Shown here: positions 13,367 to 23,932 of the stretch, in pieces | Numbering within the stretch: position 1 is the stretch's first letter | Layout: each line of letters starts with the position of its first letter | Origin: Tanytarsus gracilentus | Lineage: Eukaryota > Arthropoda > Insecta > Diptera > Chironomidae | DNA: 64,000 nucleotides | Reading direction: 5' to 3' | Assembly (NCBI GenBank): GCA_038502055.1 | Contig: JAXRKN010000045.1 | Coordinates: 4,734,501 to 4,798,500, forward strand | The notes under the pieces: model-generated | Told to the model about the DNA's origin: nothing | The model's input: only the letters and a program-made list of their open reading frames with translations | Databases searched by the model: none | Program-made: the position numbers and the translations under genes

Positions 13367-13492
13367 ATTATTGACCATCAAACGACTTGTTGTGCACAAG
13401 AAAGAAGGAAAAATGTATCAATTTGCATAAAATTCATTAAAATGAAACACTTTATATACTTTATTGGATGATCCTACGATAAAAATGCTTCT
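13367..13492. repeat. Non-coding segment B, copy 1
   Basis: The core GGAAAAATGTATCAATTTGC, then ATAAAATTCATTAAA, then TGAAACACTTTAT and TGGATGATCCTACGATAA is shared with 17266-17332. This copy carries a 9-base ATACTTTAT duplication inside the block. Weaker similarity extends left to ATTATTGA and TGTGCACAA. Confidence 0.85.
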
Positions 13493-14779
13493 CTCTCTTT
13501 CTCCATGCTGCTGACCTGCAACTTGGTAGCAACTGTTCAGTGTTCAGCTTTCGGTCGAATATAAAAAAAATGAAAAGCTGATAAGAGCGCAAGAACGAGT
13601 TTTTATTGAACGAATTACAGTTGTACGGCAATATTTATTTTTATATGTAGCAAACCGAGAGAGATTCTGGGCGTGGATGGTTGTCCATGACCTTAGACAA
13701 TACTGCCATAACGGTGTGTTATCATTTCTCATGCTCTTTTTTCTCCTTGCGCACAGTGCATGCATTATAACAAGTACCTTTTGTTTATCAATTACAGGAA
13801 GCATTTTAAATTGGATCTGATGGCATGAATGTGTGTATGAGTGCAATGCGAGGTGTGTGTGTGTGTGTGTCTATCTTGGTCAGCTGCTTTCTGCTACTGC
13901 GTGACTTGACAATTACAGTTTTTCACTCTCGCATTGTGCAACATAACAAAAAATATCATTCTCGACTCTTTTTTTAATGATGAAATTTCCTTTTTTATCA
14001 ACATGGCAATTATTACTGTGGAAATTCCACAATTGCAATGTTGTGATAACTTTTTTGTACACGATTGATTTTATTGTGAGTTTTTATATCAAATTTGTTC
14101 TAAAGGCTAGAAAATTTTTTTGTTTCATTTTCCATTTTGTTCCAAAAATTTATTGGTTCGAATCCTAATTATTAATAATTAATAATCATTATTAAATATT
14201 TACACAATCTTCCAACATAAAAGCTTTAAAATGTCTTTAGGGCAATCACAAGAAAAATTTCTTTTATATCCCGCAAAAGAAAACATGGAAAGCAATAAAA
14301 TTCTCTTTTATGCTTTACTCAGAGTTGTAGAAATTAAAACATTTAAATGACGATAATTAGTGAGTACATTGTGGGTGCCATACAATTAACAAACTGTCAT
14401 CATAAAAATGTTTTTTGCCTTCCTATCAACAAGAGAGCTTGCAGTGAATTTTTTTATCTCCTTGTTAATGATCGCCTTTCAGGGTGTTAAAAACAAACGA
14501 GAGTGAAGAGCTCGAACTTAATTTTTTATGATCTTTCTTCGGCACTCTCCAAGTGTGTGTAAATTTTCAAGCGAGATGCATATCGGTAGCCAACTCGCAA
14601 TGGTATGCAATTGATGATTTTATAACTTGAAACTTAATTTATGCTCTCGAATGCAAATGAGTTTAGCGAAAATTATCGCTTTTGATTGCTCTTCGCATGG
14701 CTTTTCGCGTTTAATGTATATAATTAGCAGATTCAGAGGCAACTTGAAAAATGACATCGCGATGCTTCTCGTTTGCGAA

Positions 14780-14850
14780 TAATTTAATAGGTCTCGAAGG
14801 AATTTATGAACTATAATTATCTATGCGAGCTATGACGCATCTCATCGCGG
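14780..14850. repeat. Non-coding segment C, copy 2 (diverged)
   Basis: AATTTAATAGG, then GAATTTATGAACTATAATTA, then TCTATGC aligns with the left half of the copy at 18498-18572. The GCATCGGCAGCAGAAAAAGG half is replaced by diverged sequence (ATGACGCATCTCATCG). Confidence 0.55.
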
Positions 14851-16328
14851 GTCCTTGTTATGAATTTATGAGTGCAACTAAATGGAGATATCATCTTAGC
14901 CTTCAACGCCTCATGTTGTTGTTTTTTTAAACGGTGGATATAAGGAAAAGTCTATTAAAAGAACATAACTTTTTTAAATATATGTTGAAAATACTTTTTT
15001 TAATGTTCGATCATTGTCGATGCTAATTTGTAGCTTGTTAAGCTAATTTAAGGAATTTAACGGTAATAAAAAATTTGAATCCAAAGTGTGGGAAAGTTTA
15101 GAAAGTTTTGTTTTAAATAATTTTTAAATCATCAAAATTTAATTTTTTGTTTTTAAATTTTTTTAAAAAATTTGTTAAATTTTTACCGATATTTTTATTT
15201 GTTTGTTAAATCGATTAACAATGCAGCTAACAAGCTTTATCCAATCAGACCATAAAAACTTTGAAAAAACCCTTGCGGGTCATTCGCAATAATTCACAAT
15301 TCTTTTAACTATAACAAAATAATTACAGAAATATATCAAACGCTAATTGAAAGGAGTGCATTGCAGAGAAACAGAATCTCAAAATGACATTTGCTGCATT
15401 TTACTCGAGAGTTGATTAGGGAGCAGTGAATTATGCCTGGCAGGTTCATAAAATATATCAAAGTCAATCTTGGGGTCGCCTTAATAAAGCCATTTATCCA
15501 CATCATAATTCATCGAGTGTATGTATCGCTTTCTTCCACTCTCCGAATGACCTTTTCTAAATGCTCTCATATTTTTGCCTCGTGTGTACGATTTGTGCGC
15601 GCGCATGGCTTAATTGACGGATTAACATCGATTGAATTGTGAATTGTAACGATTACATGAGAGAGAAAAGAGATACAGAAGAAATGGAAGAAGAAAAACG
15701 AAAAAGGTGCACTTGCGGGCGATTCTTTGCAAGAATTGAATTTAATAAGTTGAAAAATTATTTTTAACGAATATTTAGTTTTTGAAAATTCAAAAAATCC
15801 GTTAAGTATGAAATAATTAAATTTTTTCAATAAAATTGAATTATTTAAATACGTTAGAAATAAATGGAATAAAAATTCAAAAAATTTCAATTCCACCCAT
15901 TCAAAAAATCCCTCATGCATGCACGTGTACGGGATTTATGAGAGACAATCAAATCGTGGACAATCGCGGAGTTTGTAAATCATAATTTAAAAGCTAGACA
16001 GCTACAGGTTAGCAACTAACTATCGAAGCAGCTCATTGAGGCTTAATCTCATTTTTCATTTTGATATTTTTAGGAATTTTTCTTCTTCTATCGAAAAGAA
16101 AGAAATTTAAGAAAACCGGTTGATGGCATTTGTTTCAAAAATCGATCAGCTTTTAACGCCTTAGCGAAAAAATAAACATTTTCGGGTCACACTTGTGCAG
16201 TTGATTGACTTACAAATTAATGATCGGATGTCATTGACACAGGATGCTTCGAATTACGTTATCACTGACTTTTTAATTTCAATCACTTTATAGCAACATT
16301 GTAAAAGTCTTGTGGCAATTTCTTCGCT

Positions 16329-16412
16329 CGCCTTGCCTTGACGACTGTACAAGATTTACTGAGTGGTTAATAAATGTAACATTTCACAATACAAAATGTA
16401 ACAACGAGAACT
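16329..16412. repeat. Non-coding segment A, copy 2
   Basis: GCCTTGCCTTGACGACTGTA, then CAAGATTTACTGAGTGGTTA, then ATAAATGTAACATTT. This is near-identical to 11737-11792. Confidence 0.8.
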
Positions 16413-17221
16413 TTTCTTCTTTCTTTCTCCTCAGCATTCTCGCCGATATTCTTTCGCTTGGGCCGTCAAACAAGGAATATTTTTATAATTCTATGATCGG
16501 ATGAGAGGGTTGAGCTTTTCCATATGCATTTTTTATGAAATAATTTATTAAAATTAACATTTTATTATTTAAAAAAATTATGCAAGAAAAAATAAATTTA
16601 ATTACTTTTAATACCCGACAAATTAACAAAGTTAAAGAAGAAGAAGAAATTGATCGAAGGAAAATAAATCATAAAAGTTATCTGTCGCTTTGAGATGTCT
16701 CAAACGTTCCACATATAAATGAATATTCATATATCTATGAATTCAAGTTCTGCTGTGAGGAATTAGAGAAGAATTCATCATTCGATCGCTCGACATTATG
16801 TGTCCACTCACAATATATATATATATCCATAGTGTAGCAGGGTAAAGAGATATGTTATGAGTGGAATGCGTAGATGCAATCGAAGAGATAAGAAAGATGC
16901 GAAACATGAAAAAGTATATAAAAAATACGAAAAAAATGTAATGTTAAATGATTTTAACATCCAATATATCATCACAGTGCCGTATGAGTTATCAGGTTCA
17001 CCGTTAAGTCGAGAAATTTTTCTCATCGCGCTTGCACAAAAGTATAACAAAGTTTATCAATTAATTGAATTAAAGCGCAAGACAAAAACATAAATTTAAA
17101 GTGTGAAAACAGCATTTAGCATGCTGAAAAGTGTTTTTCTCGATCTTTAAAATGCACTATTAATTTTACAAGCATAATTCCATTTACGAATATTCGAATA
17201 GCATGCAAATATTTCCACCAC

Positions 17222-17340
17222 ATTATTGATCAATGAATCCTCTCGCTGTGCTGCACAAACAGCGAGGAAAAATGTATCAATTTGCATAAAATTCATTAAA
17301 TTGAAACACTTTATTGGATGATCCTACGATAATGCTGCAT
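17222..17340. repeat. Non-coding segment B, copy 2
   Basis: About 65 bp of near-identity to segment B copy 1, lacking the 9-base internal duplication, with looser similarity on the left (ATTATTGATCA, TGCTGCACAA). Confidence 0.85.
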
Positions 17341-18497
17341 GCGATGCACGAAAGAAATTGAATTGAAAAAAATTCTCGGTAGTCAAAGTGCCAAGACATT
17401 CCACACTTTTTTCGCCTGTTAATTTAATTTAGTCGTGGCATTAGGAGCATAAATTTATAAAATTCAAAAAAATACGTTAAAATTTGAATTTTTAAACTTT
17501 AACATTTTTAAATAAATTTAATTCCTCAATAAGTCAAATCCAACTTATTTTCTCATTTCCATTCGCTCTCACAAAAGCCTTTCTGCCATTCCATTAAGTG
17601 TTGGAGGATCATCGCCTCTTTGAGTTCAGCACGCTATCAGCAATCCATACCCTCGATTAGTTATTAAAACAACAGAGTTCGATGATAAATGAAGTGTTTT
17701 ATTTCTCAGCCCCCATCGTTATCTTTGTCATCGTCGTCATTATCATCCATTGCCGCTCCTCGATTATTGTGCGAGCATTTACAACAATTATATTTTTTTT
17801 TGCTCTCACCATGATATTAAACGATGTAGATCACGTTCGATTGGATAATTAACAATTAAATCATGAGAAAAAAAGTCACTGAATTCCGTTCTACTGAACT
17901 TGCAAATCTTCTCGCTCGGAGGTGCATTCAGATGATGGTCAAATGATAATAACATCCATTTGAATTTATCGCCACAGGAAAATCCAGGAAATTTTTAAAA
18001 ATTCTATTTAAAAACACGTTCAGGGCAATTTGTCGTCAACATTTCACTGTACAAAAAAATTGCATCCTCACTTGACCGTTATCGATGCGAAAAAAAAGAG
18101 ACATCAAAAATTTCTCATGTAACCGCTCTCACATGAGTGAAGTAGACATAAATGGCATTTTTAAGAAGCAGGCAAAATATCTCATGCTGAGTGTGTGAGC
18201 GCGCGATTCTGTGACACGTCGCGCTCATGATGCTGGCTGATAAGAAGATCTGCGATGCTGTGTGAGGCATTCGATAAATGGCAAAAGATTAATTTTATGT
18301 TGATTTTTTATAGCATTTATTTACATGCCTCGGCATCACTTAATAGTTTAATTACAAATCAGAGAGCTGAGTGAGGGAGAGAGAGAAATGGGAGATGGCT
18401 CGTTTATATATGCAATTATCTCATGTGTGTGTCTTTTGATACTGCGAAATGACATTCACTATAGCCGCTTGACGACGACGACGCTGTTGGTTGTGAA

Positions 18498-18575
18498 TAA
18501 TTTAAGTGGAAGAGATGAATTTATACACTGTAATTATCTATGCTGGTGCATCGGCAGCAGAAAAAGGATTATGTT
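18498..18575. repeat. Non-coding segment C, copy 3
   Basis: ATTTAAGTGGAAGAGATGAA, then TTATCTATGCTGGTGCATCG, then GCAGCAGAAAAAGGATTATG. This is the closest relative of 9643-9722. Confidence 0.75.
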
Positions 18576-19726
18576 TCATTTTGATTCGCTCGGATCCATC
18601 ATTCGAATCTGCAGTTAGTTATGGGAAGTTATTTGGATGGAAAAATCTTTACAATGCTTTTTAATTATATAAACTTATAAAAATAAATTTTTCAATTCTC
18701 ATTTTAATTTTTTACTATTTAAATTTTCAAAGTTCAAAATTCAATTAAATTTTATCTATTTTTTCCATAGTCCACAATAGTTAAAATGAAAAAAATCAAC
18801 CCGACCACTGTGGAGAGCTTTTTGTATTATAATCTCATGAAAATATTTGCATATCTCTTTTGCTCACATACCTTGCAGCGCGGAATTTAAATCTGCATTT
18901 GTTGCTGAATGGCAATAAAACATTTCTCCTTCGAAATCGAGTGCCTGCAAGTGAATTATTGAATCGGAAAGTCGGTTATCAGTTTCGTTAATACATCCTC
19001 AGTGCAGTGAAGCTACGCGGTCAATCGACGAAGAAATTGTTTGAGGCCATTAACAGCTGCACATGCTCAACATCGCCAACAACATGAACAAGTTACATTG
19101 AATGTTATCAATCGTATATCGCAAAGAAGAGAAAGAGCGCTCAATGCGGTCGATCAAAAAGAAGCAAGGCAGTCTTGCTGCTGCTGCTGCACCTCAATCA
19201 CATGAAAAGCATCATAAATAATGCACTCGATATAATTAACATGCCTCGAGTTAATTGAAAGAGCAAAATAATTAAGTCGATATCAGAGAGAGAGAGAGGC
19301 ACATTTGCGGGAGGTAAAAGCAGAGCTGATTATGAATAGATAATGATAATGTTTCGATTTTGCATAACCATTAGCATTAAGTGTCGTAAAGTTTATTGAT
19401 TTTGAATTTTTTATTTTAACGGTTTTTGTTTTTTTAAATCTCATTATTAAAAGTGGCGCTCCTTGCGGACAAATAAAGAACTACAGAAAAAATACCGACT
19501 GGCTGACTAATTGATAGAAATTTTCCTGGATTTTTGACAGTTGAAAATTTGATTCTAAAAATCCAGGATAAAATTCAAAATAATTTTAATTTTTGAATTT
19601 TAAAAATTTATCTCTAGCCAGCCTGTCAGCTGATAAAATTACTTTTTTCTTCTTCTTTCTTCTTAAAAACTATTTTCAATTTAAACTTTTCATTCTTCAT
19701 TATTTTGTTTTCAATTGTTGTTAAAA

Positions 19727-20681
19727 ATGACTTATATTAATCACATAATAGAGCTGTTCGCAGGATATTCATATTTAAATAAGGACACTCTCGAAATGAA
19801 AGCAAATTCAAGCGTTACCCTTATCAAGGGTGAAAATAAAATAATATTGGTAAGTAATAAAAAGTGAAATGTGTGAAAACTATTTTTAACTATTTTTAGA
19901 TTATTAATTCTGAAGACCTTTTCTGAAAAGTGTTTAAAAGCACTTGCGGTATTTAAAAATTGCATTGAATCCACTTAAAAAAAGATCGATATCTGAAGTG
20001 GATGAAACATAAATTTCTATTACGATGTTGAAAATTTTGTTCTTTTTATGGCGACTTTAGAATATTTACAAGTTTTCGAAGTAAATAAATTTTTTTATCG
20101 CAGGTTGACACATTGACCGCATGGGATAAAGACATTCTTCTTCGCGAGCTTAAATATCATCACGTTTTACCCGAAGACGTTGATTTCCTCGTTTGCACTC
20201 ACGGACACTCCGATCACTGTGGAAATATGAATCTCTTTCTGAAAGCAACTCATTTTGTGGGGTCATGTGTCTCGCATAAAAATCTTTATTACTACCATAA
20301 TTTTGAAAAGGATCCTTATGTAATTGATGATAACATTGAAGTTGTCAGTACACCTGGACATACAACTTCATGTGTTTCGGTCATTGTGAGAAATTCTAAT
20401 TTTGAGGAGGGGGGGACTGTTGGAATTGTTGGTGATTTATTCGAGAAAGAAGATGATATTTTTGACGAGTCTTTGTGGGTCGAGGCTGGAACGGAAAATC
20501 GAAAGCTTCAAAGAGAAAATCGCTATAAAATTGCTGAAATGGTCGATTTTATTATTCCAGGTAAGTTTAGAAAATTTATTTAGTTAATAAACTTATTTTT
20601 AAAATTTCAACAGGCCATGGACCGAAGTTCCGTCTGACTGATGAACATCGTCAAAAATTACTCGAAGACGTCGAAAAATAA
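19727..20681 (+). CDS. MBLAC1: MBLAC1-like metallo-beta-lactamase-fold hydrolase, 3 exons
   Basis: Exons 19727-19849, 20104-20560 and 20614-20681 give 215 residues; donors are GTAAGT and acceptors CAG. The zinc-binding set is complete: THGHSDH with H74, H76, D78 and H79, then PGHT (H127), the GDLFE aspartate (D152) and PGHGP (H195). VDTLTAW just before the first motif and VSVIV after PGHT fit MBLAC1 (vertebrate) / SWIP-10 (C. elegans). The vertebrate protein has been reported as an RNase acting on replication-dependent histone pre-mRNA, and swip-10 acts in glia; neither role can be read from this sequence. It is shorter than human MBLAC1 (about 266 residues), mainly at the termini. The ATG at 19727 was chosen because it opens exon 1 and supplies the first beta strands. 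No signal peptide or membrane segment is seen. The first intron is 254 nt. Confidence 0.9.
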
Positions 20682-20739
20682 ACGATACCTTTTCGTTATC
20701 ATTCGCATACGAACTTGACCTCGAGAAATTTTTTTATGT

Positions 20740-20761
20740 GTTCTCACACATGTGTGAGAAC
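20740..20761. repeat. Perfect 22-bp palindrome downstream of MBLAC1
   Basis: GTTCTCACACA is followed directly by its reverse complement TGTGTGAGAAC. It starts 59 bases after the MBLAC1 stop codon. It could be a dimeric protein-binding site or an RNA stem in the 3' UTR; the sequence does not decide. Confidence 0.85.
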
Positions 20762-22254
20762 CGCCGAAAGAAAAGAATTATCAAAAATATTTTTTTTACA
20801 TCGTATTTCGCAATATTTGATCTTTATTTACATTTGATGTCATACACATATAAGCATTGTTGTAACTTTTTAGTGTCGCGTTGTCTCGCTCATCTCAAAA
20901 CTCAAAAGACTCTTCACGGGGCAATTTTTCATAGAAATTTAAAAAGACTTTCATTAACTCGCAAAATTTGCAATTTAGATTAAATTAAATGCTCGGAACT
21001 CAATTAAAGAGTTTTTTAAGTACAAAAGTTTCAAAAATATCATTGCGAAATATTTCAGCATTTATAATTTTAAACTACCTCATTTTAGATAGGGAGACTT
21101 TCTCCATTTGACTGAGAGTGATAACGAATATTTAATCATAAATAACGAGTGTAATCAAATCAATTAGATTTTCTATAAATAAAAAGAATTTAAAAATAAA
21201 TTTTTGTTTTGATTTTAGATAAGGAAATTAAAAAATTTCAGATTAGAATTTGCCACGCAATATTCAAAAATTTGTATTAAGTTGATAATTTTACTCACAC
21301 ATGGCGCAATTAATATTTTTAATTGTCTTCGCAAATATGCAAAAAAAAACAAAGTTGCTTAATTTTAAGTGTGCTTCGCCAGTTTTAATCATTGTTGACC
21401 CTCAAAATATTTTTGCGCTCATGAGAACAACATTTCATTGAGATGATTCTGGTGCTTATCAAATTCGCGTGGAAATAAAAAGAACACGTATCATTGATAG
21501 CGGGCACACTTGAATCATAATCACAAGCTCGAGCGAGACACGATGATGTCGCTAAAACCTCGAGAGATTTTAATTAACACACGTGTTTTATATATATGTA
21601 AAAAATCGTTCATCGATTTCGCAAAACATTTTCCGCTTCCACACAGTTTTTATTTGATGTAAAAAATACAAATTTTTTTACAGCATTGTGTAAACCTGAA
21701 TTTTTTCACGTCTCCATTGTGTGGCCCGATGATAAAAATAAACTCTGCAAAAAAAATTATAGAAAAACCATAAACAAGTTTATTGAAATCGCTTACATCA
21801 ATTTTTTTTCGATTCTCTTTATTTTTTTGTTTCTCTTCACATCTAAAATTTCTGACAATTATTTTTTTAACTAACGCAATTCAATTATGCTCAATTCTGC
21901 AGAATTTTCTGGGTAAACAACTAAAAAACATTTTCAATTTTAATTTTTGCATGTTTTATTTATTAAATTAAAGATATTTTTTTATAATCAGTCTATATCC
22001 ATTTAATTTCAATCACAATTGTTTATTATAATTTTTCATCTAATTAATTTACGTCTATTGGTTTTTCTCTTTCTCTCGCGTATAAGTGAATGTTTTTTTA
22101 TTATAAAAATTCAAGGGATGAAAACACTTTTTCATCATTAACTGCTGCTAACATGAAAAAGTTTAATAGATGAGCATAAAAGTTTTTTATTCTATAATTA
22201 TTGCATTTTTTGCCCCGTCTCGAATTACAAAGTTGAATTTTTACGAAATTATAG

Positions 22255-22309
22255 AAAAATAACTGAAATTTTTTAAAATTCAATCATTCAAAAAATTTCA
22301 GTTATTTTT
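22255..22309. repeat. Perfect 20-bp-stem hairpin with a 15-nt loop
   Basis: The arm at 22255-22274 (AAAAATAACTGAAATTTTTT) and the arm at 22290-22309 are exact reverse complements, separated by 22275-22289. The stem is very AT-rich, so this may be a decayed MITE or a slippage product rather than a small-RNA precursor. Confidence 0.8.
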
Positions 22310-23932
22310 TTTAAAATTTCTCATTTTTTCATGTTCATTACAAAAAAAATGAAAAGACAGAAATTAAAATTAAAATAAATTTTTAATTAGAGTTAAATCG
22401 TACGTCAGGAGAGAAAAGGGAGATTTTAGCTTAGAAATTGAAATTAAAAATAAAGAAGAAAAAATTAAAATCTAAATGCTAAATGCTCATTCTTATTCGT
22501 TACAGGATGAAAGTGAAAAAAGAATTAAAAAGAACTTAATTTTAAATTTAATTCCAATTTTATGAATAAAACTTTTATTTTCAGTCTTTTGTAAATTAAA
22601 GTTTAAAGAAAAACCTGAATGTGAAATTTTTTATGGCGACTTTCTTATGGCTTATGCATCAAAGAGTTTTTCATAACAACAAAAAAATCTCATAAAGACC
22701 TTAGTACACTCTTTAATCATGCATAGTCTGAAAAAATTATTGGCATTTCACTTTTAATCTATGGCGCATATTAAACTAAACAAAAAAAGTATGTACGTAA
22801 AAATTATTGCACTCTCTTAATGAGCTTAAAGAATTATTAATTAAAAAAATTGTTGAAAAATATAAAAAAATAGAGGAAATTTTAGCTTTTTCATATGTGC
22901 TTGTAAAAGTGAGTACGAAAATTTTTAAATCTAATTTCATTTAAGATTGTAAATTTTTTTATACACCGAACATCAAAAAGTTATTTATCAATTTAAACTC
23001 TCAGCACTTTGAATTAAGACACATTTTTTGAATTTCACTCGAAACTATTGTGAGAAAAATTACTCGATGAGCGATTGCGTAACGACGCAGACACGTGTTC
23101 TCATATAGTTAATTTTAAACATCTTCTACACGCACTTATCGAAAATAAAAATTACAACAATTAAAAACATAACCTTGCGGTTTTCTTCTTACTCTATATA
23201 TGTCAATATATATTAACAACTAACTCTTCTTTTGATTATTATTTTAAAACGGTGGCATTGCACCCGAGTTTATAGTTTATGCAAATTTCTGCGCGTGTAT
23301 TCTCTTTTTTGTGTGTGAATAACTTTGACCTTCATTAAAAAAATTATAATAATAATAATTATGTGTAAAAATATTACATGCTATACCTGAATCGTTTCAT
23401 TTCATTTTCTTTTGTGTGTTTTTTGTAGCTTAATCAAATAATAAAATGTTTTTAGAGATATTTTTTAAAAAGAACCCATCGAGAAATTTAAATTGTATAA
23501 TAAAGTTTTAAGGCAATTCTTATAACAAGAAATATTTAACAATTCAAAATTTACGTTGTATTACAAAAAGAATTCCTCGATGGGTTTACGAAAAGACTTA
23601 AATAAAAAAATGGATTGATTTAAAAAAATGTGTGTGTGTGTTTAAAAGCTAATTAGTACGAGGTAGTTGTTTGCATGCGGATATGAGTGTTCTTCATTTC
23701 TTTTTTCGCTAAAATATCAACAATTATTTCTAAAATATTGGTCCACATTTTCTTTAATATATTTAATTGTAAATATTATATGCAATTTAACTTTCGATAG
23801 TCTTTTTAAAAATTCAATTTTTGATTTTTCAGATATATATGAGAAAAGTTTAGAGTTTTTTTTAAGAGTGAGAAGGAACAAATTATGCTACAACAGGAAC
23901 TTCAAATGAAATCTGAACAATTACGATTAAAT

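Larger units (their letters stand above)
8345..19726. other. 11-kb gene-free interval with repeated non-coding segments
   Basis: No open frame in this interval looks like a gene. It carries three families of related segments, listed separately: C at about 9660, 14775 and 18500; A at about 11737 and 16329; B at about 13367 and 17222. A (GT)n tract is at about 13854-13871. The rest is AT-rich DNA with scattered GAGA/CTCT tracts. Confidence 0.6.
20682..23932. other. Intergenic interval between MBLAC1 and ribbon
   Basis: AT-rich DNA with no convincing open frame. It holds a perfect 22-bp palindrome at 20740-20761 and a perfect 20-bp-stem hairpin at 22255-22309, both listed separately. MBLAC1 (+) and ribbon (-) converge on this interval, so it should contain both 3' UTRs. 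One possible AATAAA for MBLAC1 is at 21178-21183. Confidence 0.5.

Noticed and set aside
14150..14166. Possible tRNA gene (GGTTCGAATCC)
   Set aside because: No matching acceptor stem, anticodon arm or B-box context around it; the bases flanking the motif do not pair.
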